NCBI RefSeq assembly: GCF_000981225.1
Contig: NZ_LAJC01000027.1
Coordinates: forward strand, 1 to 64,000
Origin: Allosalinactinospora lopnorensis
Lineage (GTDB): Bacteria > Actinomycetota > Actinomycetes > Streptosporangiales > Streptosporangiaceae
DNA length: 64,000 nt
Reading direction: 5' to 3'
A model generated the notes under the pieces. That model was not told the DNA's origin, searched no databases, and saw only the letters and a program-made list of their open reading frames with translations. The position numbers were made by a program, and so were the translations under genes. How positions within the stretch are numbered: the stretch's first letter is position 1; each line of letters opens with the position of its first letter. Positions 26,994-35,696 of this stretch are shown here, piece after piece.

Positions 26994-27985
26994 TCAACGG
27001 CCGGCGAGACCGGCCGCGGCCGCCCCCGAGGCCGCGGAGAGGAAGACGTCCTCAAGCGAGGCGCTGCGCAGTTCCAGCCGCTCCAGGGTGACCCCGTTCC
27101 GTTCCGCCCACGGGAGCAGGCACGCCGCGGCCCGATGGGCCCGTCCGGCCGTGTCGTCGCCGGTGACGACGTAGCTGACCCACGGCTCGCCCCCGCGCAC
27201 GTCCATCGAGGCCGCCGCGTCCGGTAGGGCCGGGAGCTCCTCGAACCGGAACCGGTCGGGCATCCGGAACCCGATGCGGTCGCCCCACCCCCGCAGAACC
27301 TCGTCGATCCGGCCCGCCACCCGGATCTCACCAGTGTGCATGATCGCGATCCGGTCGGCGAGCCGTTCGGCCTCCTCCAGATAGTGCGTGGTCAGCAGAA
27401 TGGCGACCCCGTCCGCGACCAGCTCCTCGATGGTCCGCCAGGCCGCGCGCCGGGCTTCGGGGTCCATCCCGGTGGTGGGCTCGTCCAGGAACAGCACCTC
27501 CGGCTGGGAGAGCACCGCCAGCCCGAGGTCGAGGCGGCGTTTCTGCCCGCCCGAGAGCTGCCGGACGGCCACCGCGGCCCGGTCGGTGAGGCCGGTGAGC
27601 TCCAGTACCGAGTCGCGGTCGAGAGGATCGGCGGCGAGGTCGCGGGACAGGTCGATCGTCTCGGCGACGGTCAGCTCGCCGAACAGCCCGCTGTGCTGCA
27701 GCACCGCGTCCACGCGCTCGCGCAGCGCGGCGGGTTGGCCATAGGGGTCGGTACCGAAGACCCGGACCGTGCCCGAGGTGGGGCGGCGGAAGCCTCCAGG
27801 GTCTCGACGGTGGTGGTCTTGCCCGCGCCGTTGGTGCCCAGCAGCGCGAACAGCTCCCCGGGCGCGACGTCGAGGGAGACGCCCCTGACCGCCTCGAAGT
27901 CGCCGTAACTCTGCCGCAGGTCGCGAACGCTGATCGCGGCCTCGGCGGCGGCCGCGCTGGAGGAGGTCTGCTGTGCCGTTCCCAT
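26994..27985 (-). CDS. ABC transporter ATP-binding protein (one frameshift)
   Basis: ATPase subunit of the exporter, about 330 residues after joining. N-part: [20 protein letters not shown] and the Walker [19 protein letters not shown]-part: [20 protein letters not shown], signature [12 protein letters not shown], Walker [14 protein letters not shown] and the H-loop [11 protein letters not shown]. One G is missing near 27793 (coding GAGGCTTCC; GAGGGCTTCC restores [18 protein letters not shown]). The DrrA-like C-terminal domain is present. The start MGTAQQTSS at 27985 is chosen; no strong Shine-Dalgarno is seen. The permease start is 52 bp downstream. Confidence 0.87.
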
Positions 27986-28084
27986 GCCAGAAGTCTGGCG
28001 GGCAGCGGGTTTTCCGGTGTAGATCCCGATGTCACCGCCCGGCCGTGACGTCCGGGACCGGCGCGGCATGACAGATGTCATCCC

Positions 28085-28124
28085 GCCCGGCCGCTCGCGG
28101 GTGTTCGCATGGAGCGGCCCCCGC
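28085..28124. repeat. 40-bp direct repeat, left copy
   Basis: Matches 30835-30874 in 39 of 40 bases (C/T difference at 28095). Within it GGCCGCTC (28089-28096) and GAGCGGCC (28112-28119) form an eight-base stem. It lies 145 bases before tgmA, in the divergent promoter region with the ABC ATPase. It may be a regulatory element or a boundary of the cassette. Confidence 0.85.
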
Positions 28125-28268
28125 GGGAGTCTCCTGCCGGCTCTGCGTGGTGCCGGACTTCGCCGTGCTTCAGCGTCCTCACGGTTCGCGCCCCGGCTAC
28201 TAAAAGGCAGAGCAGGGGAACAACAACAGTGTCATGCAACCGACCGCCCCGAAGAGAAAGACCCCCAC

Positions 28269-28628
28269 ATGACCCCCCAGAACAATCCCGCCTTGTTGGA
28301 ATCGCCGGATGGTGAGTCCCACGCCGAGTTCGCGCGGGTCAGTGACGCCTTCCCGTTGGACCCGACCACGGCCGTCTTCAACGCCAGCGCCGAGCCGCCC
28401 TCCGGCTCGGGAACGCGCCCGTGGGGCCTGCGGTTCGCCGTAACCCCTCCGCTCCGCCGTGAGGTCAGCGACGCCGTCGATCGGTGGGTCTATGACCCGG
28501 TGAGCCAACAGGGCATCGACCGGCTGACTGGTGCCCCGTCGCTGGGCAAACGCTCCAGCGGCACCAAGGAGACCACCGGCGAGCCGGACGGCAACAAGCC
28601 CACCCCTGAAGAGGTGACCTACGACTGA
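28269..28628 (+). CDS. tgmA: ATP-grasp-modified RiPP precursor (graspetide type)
   Basis: 119-residue precursor peptide. The leader carries the conserved motif RPWGLRF at residues 50-56 and VYDPVSQQGIDRLTGAP at 74-90, both hallmarks of precursors paired with the SAV_5884-type ATP-grasp maturase. The C-terminal 28 residues (92-119) look like the core: they hold Ser96, Ser97, Thr99, Lys100, Thr102, Thr103, Lys110 and Thr112 as donors, and Glu101, Glu105, Asp107, Glu114, Glu115 and Asp119 as acceptors for ester or amide side-chain links. Asp107-Gly108 is a likely aspartimide site because the cassette has an isoaspartyl-type methyltransferase. ATG 28269 follows GAAAG. The stop overlaps the ATG of tgmB (TGATG). 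Confidence 0.85.
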   Translation: MTPQNNPALLESPDGESHAEFARVSDAFPLDPTTAVFNASAEPPSGSGTRPWGLRFAVTPPLRREVSDAVDRWVYDPVSQQGIDRLTGAPSLGKRSSGTKETTGEPDGNKPTPEEVTYD

Positions 28629-29608
28629 TGGCGTCGTCACCGCTGCGTGAGGCGGTGCTGGTCCTCACCGACACCGAGGACGGCACCGCCGACCCCGTTA
28701 TCCACGAACTGAATGAGCGCGGTGTCCCGGTGGCACGGATGGACACCGGCGACTTCCCCCTCTCCATGACCATGGAAGCCGAGTTCGACACCCCGCGCTG
28801 GCGGGGCTCGATCCATGATGCGTTCCGTGGCGTTGATCTGGAATCGGTACGTAGTGTCTACTACCGCCGTCCGGGGCAGTTCACGCTTGCTGAGGGCATG
28901 TCGGGGCCGGAACAGCGCTGGGCCTACCGTGAGGCCCGCATGGGGTTCGGTGGTGTGCTGCTGAGCTCGGACTGCCTGTGGGTCAACGACCCGCGCGCGA
29001 TGACCTCGGCAGAGTACAAACCCGCCCAGCTTGCCACAGCGGCCGGATCCGGGCTTACCGTTCCGCGTACGATCATCACCAACGTCCCCGATCACGCCGC
29101 CGATTGGGTGGCCAGTGTGGAAGGTCCCGTGGTGTACAAGCCGCTCGGTGGAGCGTTGCACACCGAGGATGGTCGAACCAAGATCATTTACGCCACGCCG
29201 GTTGAGGCCCTGCAGGATCTACGCGATCCCGCGCTCTCCCTGACGGCGCACTGTTTTCAGCAGTGGATAGCCAAGGACTACGAGGCCCGGGTGACCATCG
29301 TCGGGAGCGAGATGTTCGCGGTAGCGATCCATGCGCAGTCACAGGCGGCATACCAGGATTGGCGCAGCGATTACGGCGCCCACCGGTATGAGGTCATCGG
29401 CATCCCCGGCGAGGTGCGCGCGGGTCTGCAACGCTATATGCGAGCCTTCGGCCTGACCTTCGGAGCGGCCGACTTCGCTGTCTCTCCTGACGGGACATGG
29501 ACCCTGCTGGAGATCAACCCCAACGGCGAGTGGGGCTGGCTCGCTCACCACTGCGCGCTTCCCATCGCCGAAACCATCGCCGACCTGCTGGAGAAGGGGC
29601 ACCCGTGA
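28628..29608 (+). CDS. tgmB: ATP-grasp RiPP maturase (graspetide macrocyclase)
   Basis: 326-residue ATP-grasp ligase. N-terminal preATP-grasp part LVLTDTEDGTADPVIHELNE and GVDLESVRSVYYRRPGQFT, which in this family recognises the leader. ATP-grasp part: VEGPVVYKPLGGALHTEDGR with the ATP-binding Lys, WIAKDYEARVTIVGSEMFA, FGAADFAVSPDGTWTLLEIN with metal ligands, then PNGEWGWL. By analogy with microviridin and fuscimiditide ligases it joins Asp/Glu side chains of the core to Thr/Ser/Lys side chains through acyl phosphates. Starts by TGATG overlap with tgmA; its stop overlaps the GTG of tgmC, so all three are coupled. Confidence 0.9.
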   Translation: MASSPLREAVLVLTDTEDGTADPVIHELNERGVPVARMDTGDFPLSMTMEAEFDTPRWRGSIHDAFRGVDLESVRSVYYRRPGQFTLAEGMSGPEQRWAYREARMGFGGVLLSSDCLWVNDPRAMTSAEYKPAQLATAAGSGLTVPRTIITNVPDHAADWVASVEGPVVYKPLGGALHTEDGRTKIIYATPVEALQDLRDPALSLTAHCFQQWIAKDYEARVTIVGSEMFAVAIHAQSQAAYQDWRSDYGAHRYEVIGIPGEVRAGLQRYMRAFGLTFGAADFAVSPDGTWTLLEINPNGEWGWLAHHCALPIAETIADLLEKGHP

Positions 29609-30774
29609 GCCGTCCTGTTCACCCGCCGTCTTCGGATCTCACCGACCTTCTCATCGCCAACGACTCGCTGCACGCCGACGACCCGCTCACCGATGCGTTC
29701 CGGCATGTGGATCGCGGGGCGCTCGTCCCGGCCTTCGCCGTCTACGAGCACACGCCCCATGGCACGCGCTACCGGCTCATACGCCGCGACGACCCCGAGC
29801 AGTACGACGAATGGGCCTCGCGGGTCTATGCCGACGAAACACCGATCATCGAGATCAAAGGCGAACCGGTGATCGACGCCTTGCCCGCGGGCACCGGCAA
29901 AGGGCGCTGGACCAGTTCCTCCACCATGCCTGGCCTGATGGTCCAGATGCTCACCGAGCTGGATCTCACCGAGGATGTCCGTGTGCTGGAAATCGGTGTG
30001 GGCTCAGGCTATAACGCCGCGCTTTTGTGCGAACGTCTCGGCTCAGACCAGGTGACCAGTATCGACATCTCATCCCGCCTCGTCTCCGACGCCGCCGAAC
30101 GCCTGAACGCGCTCGGCTACCGCCCGGTACTGGCCACCTTTGACGGCCACCAGGCTATCCCGACAACGCCCCATACGACCGCATCATCGCCACGGCCGCC
30201 TTCACCCACATCCCCCCGAATGGATCACCCAGGTCAGGCCGGGCGGGGTGATCCTGACCAACATCGCGGGCGGCGCCGGAGGGGCGATGCTCAAACTCCA
30301 CGTAGGCGCAGACGGCACCGCCCAAGGCCGGTTCCTTCCGCAGCGGGCGGGTTTCATGCCCGCCCGTACCCGCAGTCCCCGGCACCGGGCCACCGTCGAT
30401 GACGAGGGCAAGGAGAGCACGACCACGATCAACCCCGCTACCGTGCAGGAGTTGGAGTTCGCGTTTCTGGCCCAACTCGCCACCATCGACGCCGACACCG
30501 TGGGCAAGACCGCAGACGACGGCACCGACTTCCTGTTCATGGAAGCCGCGGACGGGTCATGGGCCGAGATCGACATGGAACCCGTGGACGACCGGTACCG
30601 GGTGAGCGAAGGGGGGCCGCGCCGGCTGTGGGCCGCCGTTGAGGACGCTCACCACTGGTGGACAGCCAATGGTCGGCCCGGCTGGAGCGCCTTCGGCGCC
30701 ACCGTCACCCCCGAGCACCAATATGTCTGGTACGGCTCACCGGCCAGCGGAAAAGGTGGCCCCTGCCCATATAA
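29605..30774 (+). CDS. tgmC: PIMT-like methyltransferase of the RiPP cassette (three frameshifts)
   Basis: About 390 residues once three losses are restored. N-part: DAFRHVDRGALVPAFAVYEH, SSSTMPGLMVQMLTELDL and the SAM motif VRVLEIGVGSGYNAALLCER, as in protein-L-isoaspartate methyltransferase. C-part: PEWITQVRPGGVILTNIAGG, LEFAFLAQLATIDADTVGK and HHWWTANGRPGWSAFG, family specific. The shifts are a missing G near 30153 (restores DGHQGYPDNAPYD), a missing C in the run 30212-30217 (restores HIPPEW) and a missing A in 30751-30754 (restores SGKRWPLPI then TAA at 30772). All three are in runs, so I treat the gene as probably intact in the cell. It may form an aspartimide in the core. GTG start at 29605 overlaps tgmB. 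Confidence 0.8.
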
Positions 30775-30834
30775 CTCCTGGGAAATCTACTCCCCGGCGA
30801 CGAACACGGCCCCCGCGACACGGTCTTGGCGTAT

Positions 30835-30874
30835 GCCCGGCCGCCCGCGGGTGTTCGCATGGAGCGGCCCCCGC
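30835..30874. repeat. 40-bp direct repeat, right copy
   Basis: Right partner of 28085-28124 (39 of 40 identical), 60 bases after the tgmC stop. The two copies frame the tgm cassette at a distance of 2,750 bases. The right copy runs into the downstream terminator stem. Confidence 0.85.
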
Positions 30875-30898
30875 CGGGGACGGATCGCGGCGGGGGCC
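30866..30898 (+). terminator. Terminator of the tgm operon
   Basis: GGCCCCCGCCG (30866-30876) pairs perfectly with CGGCGGGGGCC (30888-30898), loop of eleven bases. No T-run follows. It lies about 90 bases after the restored tgmC stop. Confidence 0.7.
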
Positions 30899-30997
30899 GG
30901 GGCGGCGCACCCTCCGGGTTCTGGGGAGGAGGGGAAGGCGCGCGGGGTTGGGGCGCGGTGGCGGTGGCCCTGGTGGGCTGTCTTCCGCGCGGGGTGT

Positions 30998-31240
30998 CTA
31001 CAGCGGGCAGGGGTGGGAGATCGGGTGGATGGCGGCGAAGCGGCATCCCGAGGCCGGGCACTGCCAGTTGGCGGTGACCGGTTCGACCACCGGGGAGGAG
31101 CCGCCGTCGAGGCGGTCGCGGATCTCGATGGCGGTCCGGCGGACCGGCCCCAGCCAGCAGAGATGGTCGCCGGTGGCGGCGATCAGCTGCTCGACGAGGT
31201 TTCTCAGCGCCGCGTGCTCTTGTCGGGCCAGGTCCGTCAT
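30998..31240 (-). CDS. Small protein of unknown function with C-terminal cysteines
   Basis: 80 residues, starting MTDLARQEHAALRNLVEQLI at ATG 31240, which overlaps the stop of the upstream HTH gene (ATGA). An amphipathic N-terminal half (ATGDHLCWLGPVRRTAIEIR) is followed by VTANWQCPASGCRFAAIHPI and SHPCPL, where Cys and His spacing could bind zinc. I do not recognise the family. Its coupling to an excisionase-like DNA-binding gene suggests a regulator-plus-partner pair of an accessory element. Confidence 0.6.
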   Translation of the reverse strand: MTDLARQEHAALRNLVEQLIAATGDHLCWLGPVRRTAIEIRDRLDGGSSPVVEPVTANWQCPASGCRFAAIHPISHPCPL

Positions 31241-31430
31241 TGCCGCGCCTTTCGGGAGTCGCGTAGCGCGTAAACGTCGCCGGCGCGGTAGATCCGCCAT
31301 CCGGTCTGGGGGTTGCGCAGGCAGCGGATCCGCCCCTGGCGGGCCCAGGCCCGCAGGGTAGAGGGGCGATGCCCAGGATCTCGGCGGCCTCCTGGGTTCG
31401 GACGTAGAGGCCGGGATCGATGTCGCTCAC
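31237..31430 (-). CDS. Excisionase/MerR-like helix-turn-helix protein (one frameshift)
   Basis: About 64 residues. The first part DIDPGLYVRTQEAAEILGIA and the second part PSTLRAWARQGRIRCLRNPQ then TGWRIYRAGDVYALR form one winged helix-turn-helix of the excisionase/BldC type. A single C missing from the coding-strand run opposite 31363-31366 (GCCCCTCT; GCCCCCTCT restores GIAPSTLRAW) separates them. GTG start at 31430. Such small proteins direct excision of integrative elements or act as small repressors. Confidence 0.65.
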
Positions 31431-31695
31431 CGGGGCACCCCCGCACGTTCCAGGCACAGCAGGTAGGGGCGAACCCGCGCACTCCGGCGCGGTGTCAGGA
31501 TGGACAACGTCATCAGCTCCTTGGGATAGCTGGTGGCCACGCCCCGGGGCCGAGTCAGCGGTCGCCGGGGTCTTGTCGTGTTCGGAGGTTCCAGACTGCC
31601 GGGGGTGAACAGTCACCTGCCATAGAGGACACACTTTTGCGTTCTGCTGTGGATTTCGCGTCCAACTGTGTCCGCGTTATGGAACGCTGTTCCTC

Positions 31696-32533
31696 ATGAG
31701 CGATAAACGGGATCCGAAATGGGGTCAGTGGGGGGCGGCGCTAAAGCAATTACGCGAGCAATCTGGGAGAACGCAACGTGAACTCGGCAAGAGTTCTCTC
31801 ATGGGCAAATCAACGATCAGTTCGTTCGAGTTGGGAACACGGTCCCCACGACTCCACCATGCAGAAGCACTCGACACTGCGCTGTCCACAGGTGGCACCC
31901 TTGCCCGGATGTGGCAGGAAATTGCCAACCAGCGCTACGTTCCCGAGTGGTTCAAGGACGCGCTACAGCTAGAGCGCCGCGCAATCGAGATCAGGCAACA
32001 CCAGCCGCTTGTGATGCCTGGTCCGCTTCAGACCGAGGACTACGCACGGACACTGATCAAGGAGGGAAGTACACGCGCGGACGCTGAAGAGATCGAGCGG
32101 ATGGTACGGACGTACGGGGCGACTGCCCAGCCTCCTCCGGGAGGGCAAGGTAGAGCTGATCTCATTCGTGATACGGGAGTCCGTTTTCACCGATGTTGTA
32201 GGCGATGCGAAGATTATGAAGAAACAGCTAGAACACATCGCCCGACTTGCGGAGGAGGATGCCGCACAGGTTCAGGTGTTGCCAGCAAGCGTGCGAACGG
32301 GCATCAAGGCATACCTTCCGTTTCAGGTACTTACTCTAGGTATCGCACAGCTTGTGGCCGTCGTTGAACACCATGAAGGAGGGATGGTGATCGACGAACC
32401 TGAGGTGGTACGCCGAATGGCGACCCAGTTCGGACGACTCCAGGCAGAAGCTCTGTCGCCCTCGGAATCCCTCAAGCTGATGTGCAAGATCATGGAGGAT
32501 CGCTATGGAGACGTGGCGCAAGTCCAGTTATAG
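31696..32533 (+). CDS. XRE-family regulator with DUF5753 domain (one frameshift)
   Basis: About 279 residues. N-terminal HTH (LKQLREQSGRTQRELGKSSL, GKSTISSFELGTRSPRLHHA), then the DUF5753 body (YVPEWFKDALQLERRAIEIR, HQPLVMPGPLQTEDYARTLI) and, in another frame, VIRESVFTDVVGDAKIMKKQ and LEHIARLAEEDAAQVQVLPA, AFGRLQAEALS-like tail and SLKLMCKIMEDRYG. The frame changes between about 32112 and 32150 by a gain of one or loss of two bases. It is less GC-rich than its neighbours, which suggests transfer. It overlaps the DUF397 gene by 29 bases; such pairs act together in actinobacteria (WhiJ-like systems). Confidence 0.8.
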
Positions 32534-32681
32534 CCATACGAACGGCGAGTGCCTAGAGATCGCGGAGTCACCGGAGTCGGTGAAAGTCCGCGACACCCAG
32601 AACCGCACCGTCGGGCACCTGTCGTTCCCTCCCGCCGAATGGTCCGCCTTCCTCACGGACATCCGGAACAACGACCTGTAG
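32505..32681 (+). CDS. DUF397-domain small protein
   Basis: 58 residues, too short for many gene finders. METWRKSSYSHTNGECLEIA, then VKVRDTQNRTVGHLSFPPAE and WSAFLTDIRNNDL match the DUF397 fold (usual form WRKSSYSgg.G.CVEVA...VRDSK...L.FspaeW.aFl). ATG at 32505 lies inside the end of the XRE gene. DUF397 proteins are partners of the XRE/DUF5753 regulators. Confidence 0.88.
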   Translation: METWRKSSYSHTNGECLEIAESPESVKVRDTQNRTVGHLSFPPAEWSAFLTDIRNNDL

Positions 32682-32749
32682 ACCTCAACACGGCGCCCCC
32701 GACCCGCAGACCGGGGGCGCTCGCATGAGTGCCGTAGCGCCCGCATCAC

Positions 32750-33136
32750 TCAGAACCGCTCCGGCACGCGGTGTCCGAGATCGTCGAAGTTGGTCTCGTC
32801 GGTGAGCGGCGCCTTGGAGCGGTAGGCGGCGCGGCCGATCGCGTAGCCGCCGACAGGCGAACTCAGCAGTTGCAGCGCGATCGCCAGCACCAGCTTCCAG
32901 GCGGTGTCCCACCCCGGCATCAGCAGGAAGGAGCCGACGAGGGTCAGGATCACTCCCAGGGTGGCCGCCTTGGTGACGGCGTTCATCCGGGAGTAGACGT
33001 CCGCGAGCCGCAGCAGTCCGACCCCGGCCACCACGATGAAGCCCGCGCCGATCGTGATCGTGATTCCCGCGATGACGGCCAGCACATCTATACCGCCCAC
33101 CATTACCGCCTCACTCGCCAGGGCCGCGTCATGCAT
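32750..33136 (-). CDS. mnhG: Mrp Na+/H+ antiporter subunit G (operon 2)
   Basis: 128 residues with three transmembrane helices and the motif LLRLADVYSRMNAVTKAATL, then PVGGYAIGRAAYRSKAPL. Last gene of the second six-gene Mrp operon. ATG at 33136 follows AGGAGGAG and overlaps the end of mnhF. The sequence is clearly related to but distinct from the copy at 17878-18228. Confidence 0.92.
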   Translation of the reverse strand: MHDAALASEAVMVGGIDVLAVIAGITITIGAGFIVVAGVGLLRLADVYSRMNAVTKAATLGVILTLVGSFLLMPGWDTAWKLVLAIALQLLSSPVGGYAIGRAAYRSKAPLTDETNFDDLGHRVPERF

Positions 33137-33398
33137 CGCCGCTCTCCTCCTTTCGGCTGATCAGCCTGGCCATCCAGATCGTCCCGACGAAGCCGGTCAG
33201 GGTGGCGATCAGCACCACGTCGAACGCGGCGGGCATGTCCGTCCGGGCACCGAAGAGGGCTGCCAGCGCGATGAAGCAGAAGAACCCCAGGTCGGCGGCT
33301 GTCGCCCGGTCGGCCGAGGTGGGGCCGATGAACATCCGGACCGCGACCATGACCATGACGAGGCCGATCGCGATCAGCGGGATATCGATCAGGGTCAC
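33129..33398 (-). CDS. mnhF: Mrp Na+/H+ antiporter subunit F (operon 2)
   Basis: 89 residues, three transmembrane segments, motif RMFIGPTSADRATAADLGFF. GTG start at 33398 with GGAGGT upstream; overlaps the mnhE stop. Confidence 0.92.
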   Translation of the reverse strand: MTLIDIPLIAIGLVMVMVAVRMFIGPTSADRATAADLGFFCFIALAALFGARTDMPAAFDVVLIATLTGFVGTIWMARLISRKEESGDA

Positions 33399-33808
33399 CG
33401 GTCACCTCCCGTGGGCGCCGCGTGCTCGCCCGCTTCCACAACGGGCGGGACCTCCCCGTCCACGCGGACGGCGCGGAGCATCTTCGTCTCGAACTTGCGG
33501 AGCCCTTCGAGGGCCTTGTGCCGGTCCCTGGCGTACATGCAGTGGATGTACAGCGTCGGGGGTGAGGACTCGGCGGCGAGCGTCAGAGTCCCGGGGGTCA
33601 GCGTGATCACGTTGCTCATCACGGTCATCTCGAACTCCGTCCGGCAACGCAGCGGGAACCTGACGATGCCCGGTGAGAACCGGCTGTGCGGGGAGATGAC
33701 GTCCCAGGCGACGTCGATACAGGCCACCGAAAGCTCCATCGCGAAGTAGCCGGCGAAGGAGACGGCCCGCCCGGCCCAGGAAACGTACTGCCGGATCCGG
33801 GAGATCAT
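33395..33808 (-). CDS. mnhE: Mrp Na+/H+ antiporter subunit E (operon 2)
   Basis: 137 residues. VSFAGYFAMELSVACIDVAW membrane segment, then IVRFPLRCRTEFEMTVMSNV and ITLTPGTLTLAAESSPPTLY, ending in a cytoplasmic tail. ATG 33808 overlaps the mnhD stop. Confidence 0.92.
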   Translation of the reverse strand: MISRIRQYVSWAGRAVSFAGYFAMELSVACIDVAWDVISPHSRFSPGIVRFPLRCRTEFEMTVMSNVITLTPGTLTLAAESSPPTLYIHCMYARDRHKALEGLRKFETKMLRAVRVDGEVPPVVEAGEHAAPTGGDR

Positions 33809-35388
33809 CGCCCGATCACCGCCTCTATGTAGCTGGACGTATCGGTCAGACCGGCCGCGGCCTGCTGGGTCAGGTTCAACAGCCCTTCGGCCCCCAGGCC
33901 GATCCCCAGCGAGACGAGGGTCAGGACGAGGGCCGGCGCGGCGAGCGCCGGGCTCACATGGGTCAACGGGCTGGTCGCCTTGGCGTGCGTTCTGCGTTTC
34001 TGCAGCACGGCACCGCCCTCGCCGTTGCCCGCCACCACGGCGTCGGTATCCGCGGCACCGGTCACGGCGGCGGTACCGGTGGTGTCATCGGGCTCGCGCC
34101 GCACCGGCCCCCAGAACACGCTGTTCCAGACCCGGCCCATCGAGAGCAGGGTCAGCAGGCTCGCCGCGAGGATGATGAACGCCGCGAAGTAGGCGGACTC
34201 CGCGAAGGATGCCTGCAGCAGCACGAACTTGCCCGCGAACCCGGAGAACGGCGGCATGCCGATCAGGGAGAGCGCGGCGCCCACGAAGGCGAACGCGAGG
34301 AGCGGTTCTCTTCCTGCGAGCCCGCCCAGCTCGTCGAGCCGCTGGGTGCCGTACCGGACCTCCACCGCGCCGGCGGACAGGAACAGCGAGGTCTTCACGA
34401 CCATGTGGTGCAGCAGGTAGAAGATGCCCGCCGCCAGGCCCAGGGGACCGAACAGGGCGACGCCCAGCAGGATGTAGCCGATACCGCTGACCATGTTGAA
34501 GGCGAGCACCGAGCGGATCGTGTCCTCGCCGACCGCGCTCATCGCCCCGAACGCCATCGTGAGGCACATGAACAGCACCGCGAAGCCCAGGAACCGCTCG
34601 TCGCCGTCGTAGACCAGGGCGTAGAGCCGGTAGATCGCGTAGATGCCCACCTTGGTGTGCAGCCCCGAGAAGATCGCCGCGATCGCGGGCGAGGTCTCGG
34701 GGTAGGTCCGCGGCAGCCATCCGTGCACCGGCACCACACCGGACTTCATGGCGAGGGCGACGAGCACCACCCCCATGGCGACCGCCACCGCCGTGGACTC
34801 CTTCGCGGCCCCGGCCAGCTCGGCGAAGTTGACCGTTCCGATCACGCCGTACACGAACGCGACCCCGAACAGGAAGACCGCCGAGGCCAGCAGGTTGTAG
34901 GTGATGTAGATCCGGCCCGCCTTCAACCGGTTCTCGCCGCCGAACATGCTGATCAGCACGTAGGAGGGGAGCAGCATCACCTCGATGCAGACGAACAGGT
35001 TGAACAGGTCGCCCGTCAGCAGGGCCCCGGCGACGCCGCCGTACAGCGCCAGCACGAAGGGAGCGAAGTAGTGCTGCTCGTCCTCTCCGGCCACGATGCC
35101 GAAGGCGACGCAGACGAGGGTGAGCAGCGCCGTGGCGGTCACCATCAGCGCGCTGAACATGTCGGCGACGAACGGGATCGCGATACCGCCGGGCCAGAGC
35201 CCGATATCCGCGACGAGCACGGTACCGCCGTTCGTGGCGGCCACCAGGACGACGCCGTAGGCCAGAACGGCGCCGACCGTGCCGACCAGTACGGCGCGCC
35301 GTGCCCAGATCGGCCGGTGCACGACCATCAGTATCGCGCTCGCCAGGAGTGGGGCGGCGAAGACGAGGGGCAGGGCGGTGGCGATCAC
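33805..35388 (-). CDS. mnhD: Mrp Na+/H+ antiporter subunit D (operon 2)
   Basis: About 527 residues, NuoL/M/N-like, about fourteen helices. FNLFVCIEVMLLPSYVLISM with the membrane Glu, MKSGVVPVHGWLPRTYPETS with the conserved Lys/His, IFSGLHTKVGIYAIYRLYAL and MPPFSGFAGKFVLLQAS. It has a charged insert of about 40 residues before the last helices (EPDDTTGTAAVTGAADTDAV region) that the first operon copy lacks. GTG start at 35388 overlaps the mnhC stop. Confidence 0.92.
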   Translation of the reverse strand: MIATALPLVFAAPLLASAILMVVHRPIWARRAVLVGTVGAVLAYGVVLVAATNGGTVLVADIGLWPGGIAIPFVADMFSALMVTATALLTLVCVAFGIVAGEDEQHYFAPFVLALYGGVAGALLTGDLFNLFVCIEVMLLPSYVLISMFGGENRLKAGRIYITYNLLASAVFLFGVAFVYGVIGTVNFAELAGAAKESTAVAVAMGVVLVALAMKSGVVPVHGWLPRTYPETSPAIAAIFSGLHTKVGIYAIYRLYALVYDGDERFLGFAVLFMCLTMAFGAMSAVGEDTIRSVLAFNMVSGIGYILLGVALFGPLGLAAGIFYLLHHMVVKTSLFLSAGAVEVRYGTQRLDELGGLAGREPLLAFAFVGAALSLIGMPPFSGFAGKFVLLQASFAESAYFAAFIILAASLLTLLSMGRVWNSVFWGPVRREPDDTTGTAAVTGAADTDAVVAGNGEGGAVLQKRRTHAKATSPLTHVSPALAAPALVLTLVSLGIGLGAEGLLNLTQQAAAGLTDTSSYIEAVIGR

Positions 35389-35696
35389 GTGGTCTCCTCG
35401 GTGTCGTCGCCGGATCCGGAGCCGGCCAGCGCGACGAGATAGACGGTCACACCGAACGTGATGACGATGGCGGTGAGGACGAATGCCTGCGGGAGCGGGT
35501 CGGCCGCCGCCTGGACGGCGGCGATCTGGTCGATGAGGGCCGCTTCGCGGCGGTACAGCCCGCCCGCGGCCAGGAGCACCACGTTGGCGGCGTGGCCGAG
35601 GAGGATCACTCCGAACGCCATGCGGATCAGGCCCCGTTGCAGGACGAGGTAGACGCCTCCTGCCACGAGGACTCCGGCGAGGATCGCGGCCGTCAC
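35385..35696 (-). CDS. mnhC: Mrp Na+/H+ antiporter subunit C (operon 2)
   Basis: 103 residues, NuoK-like, three helices, motif DPLPQAFVLTAIVITFGVTV. Same length as the first operon copy. Start at 35696 overlaps the stop of the A/B gene. Confidence 0.92.
   Translation of the reverse strand: MTAAILAGVLVAGGVYLVLQRGLIRMAFGVILLGHAANVVLLAAGGLYRREAALIDQIAAVQAAADPLPQAFVLTAIVITFGVTVYLVALAGSGSGDDTEETT

Noticed and set aside
30705..31634. 309-codon minus-strand frame over the excisionase-like gene
   Set aside because: Only a short inner part matches the HTH family; the rest is Arg/Pro/Gly-rich and out of frame with the small gene downstream.
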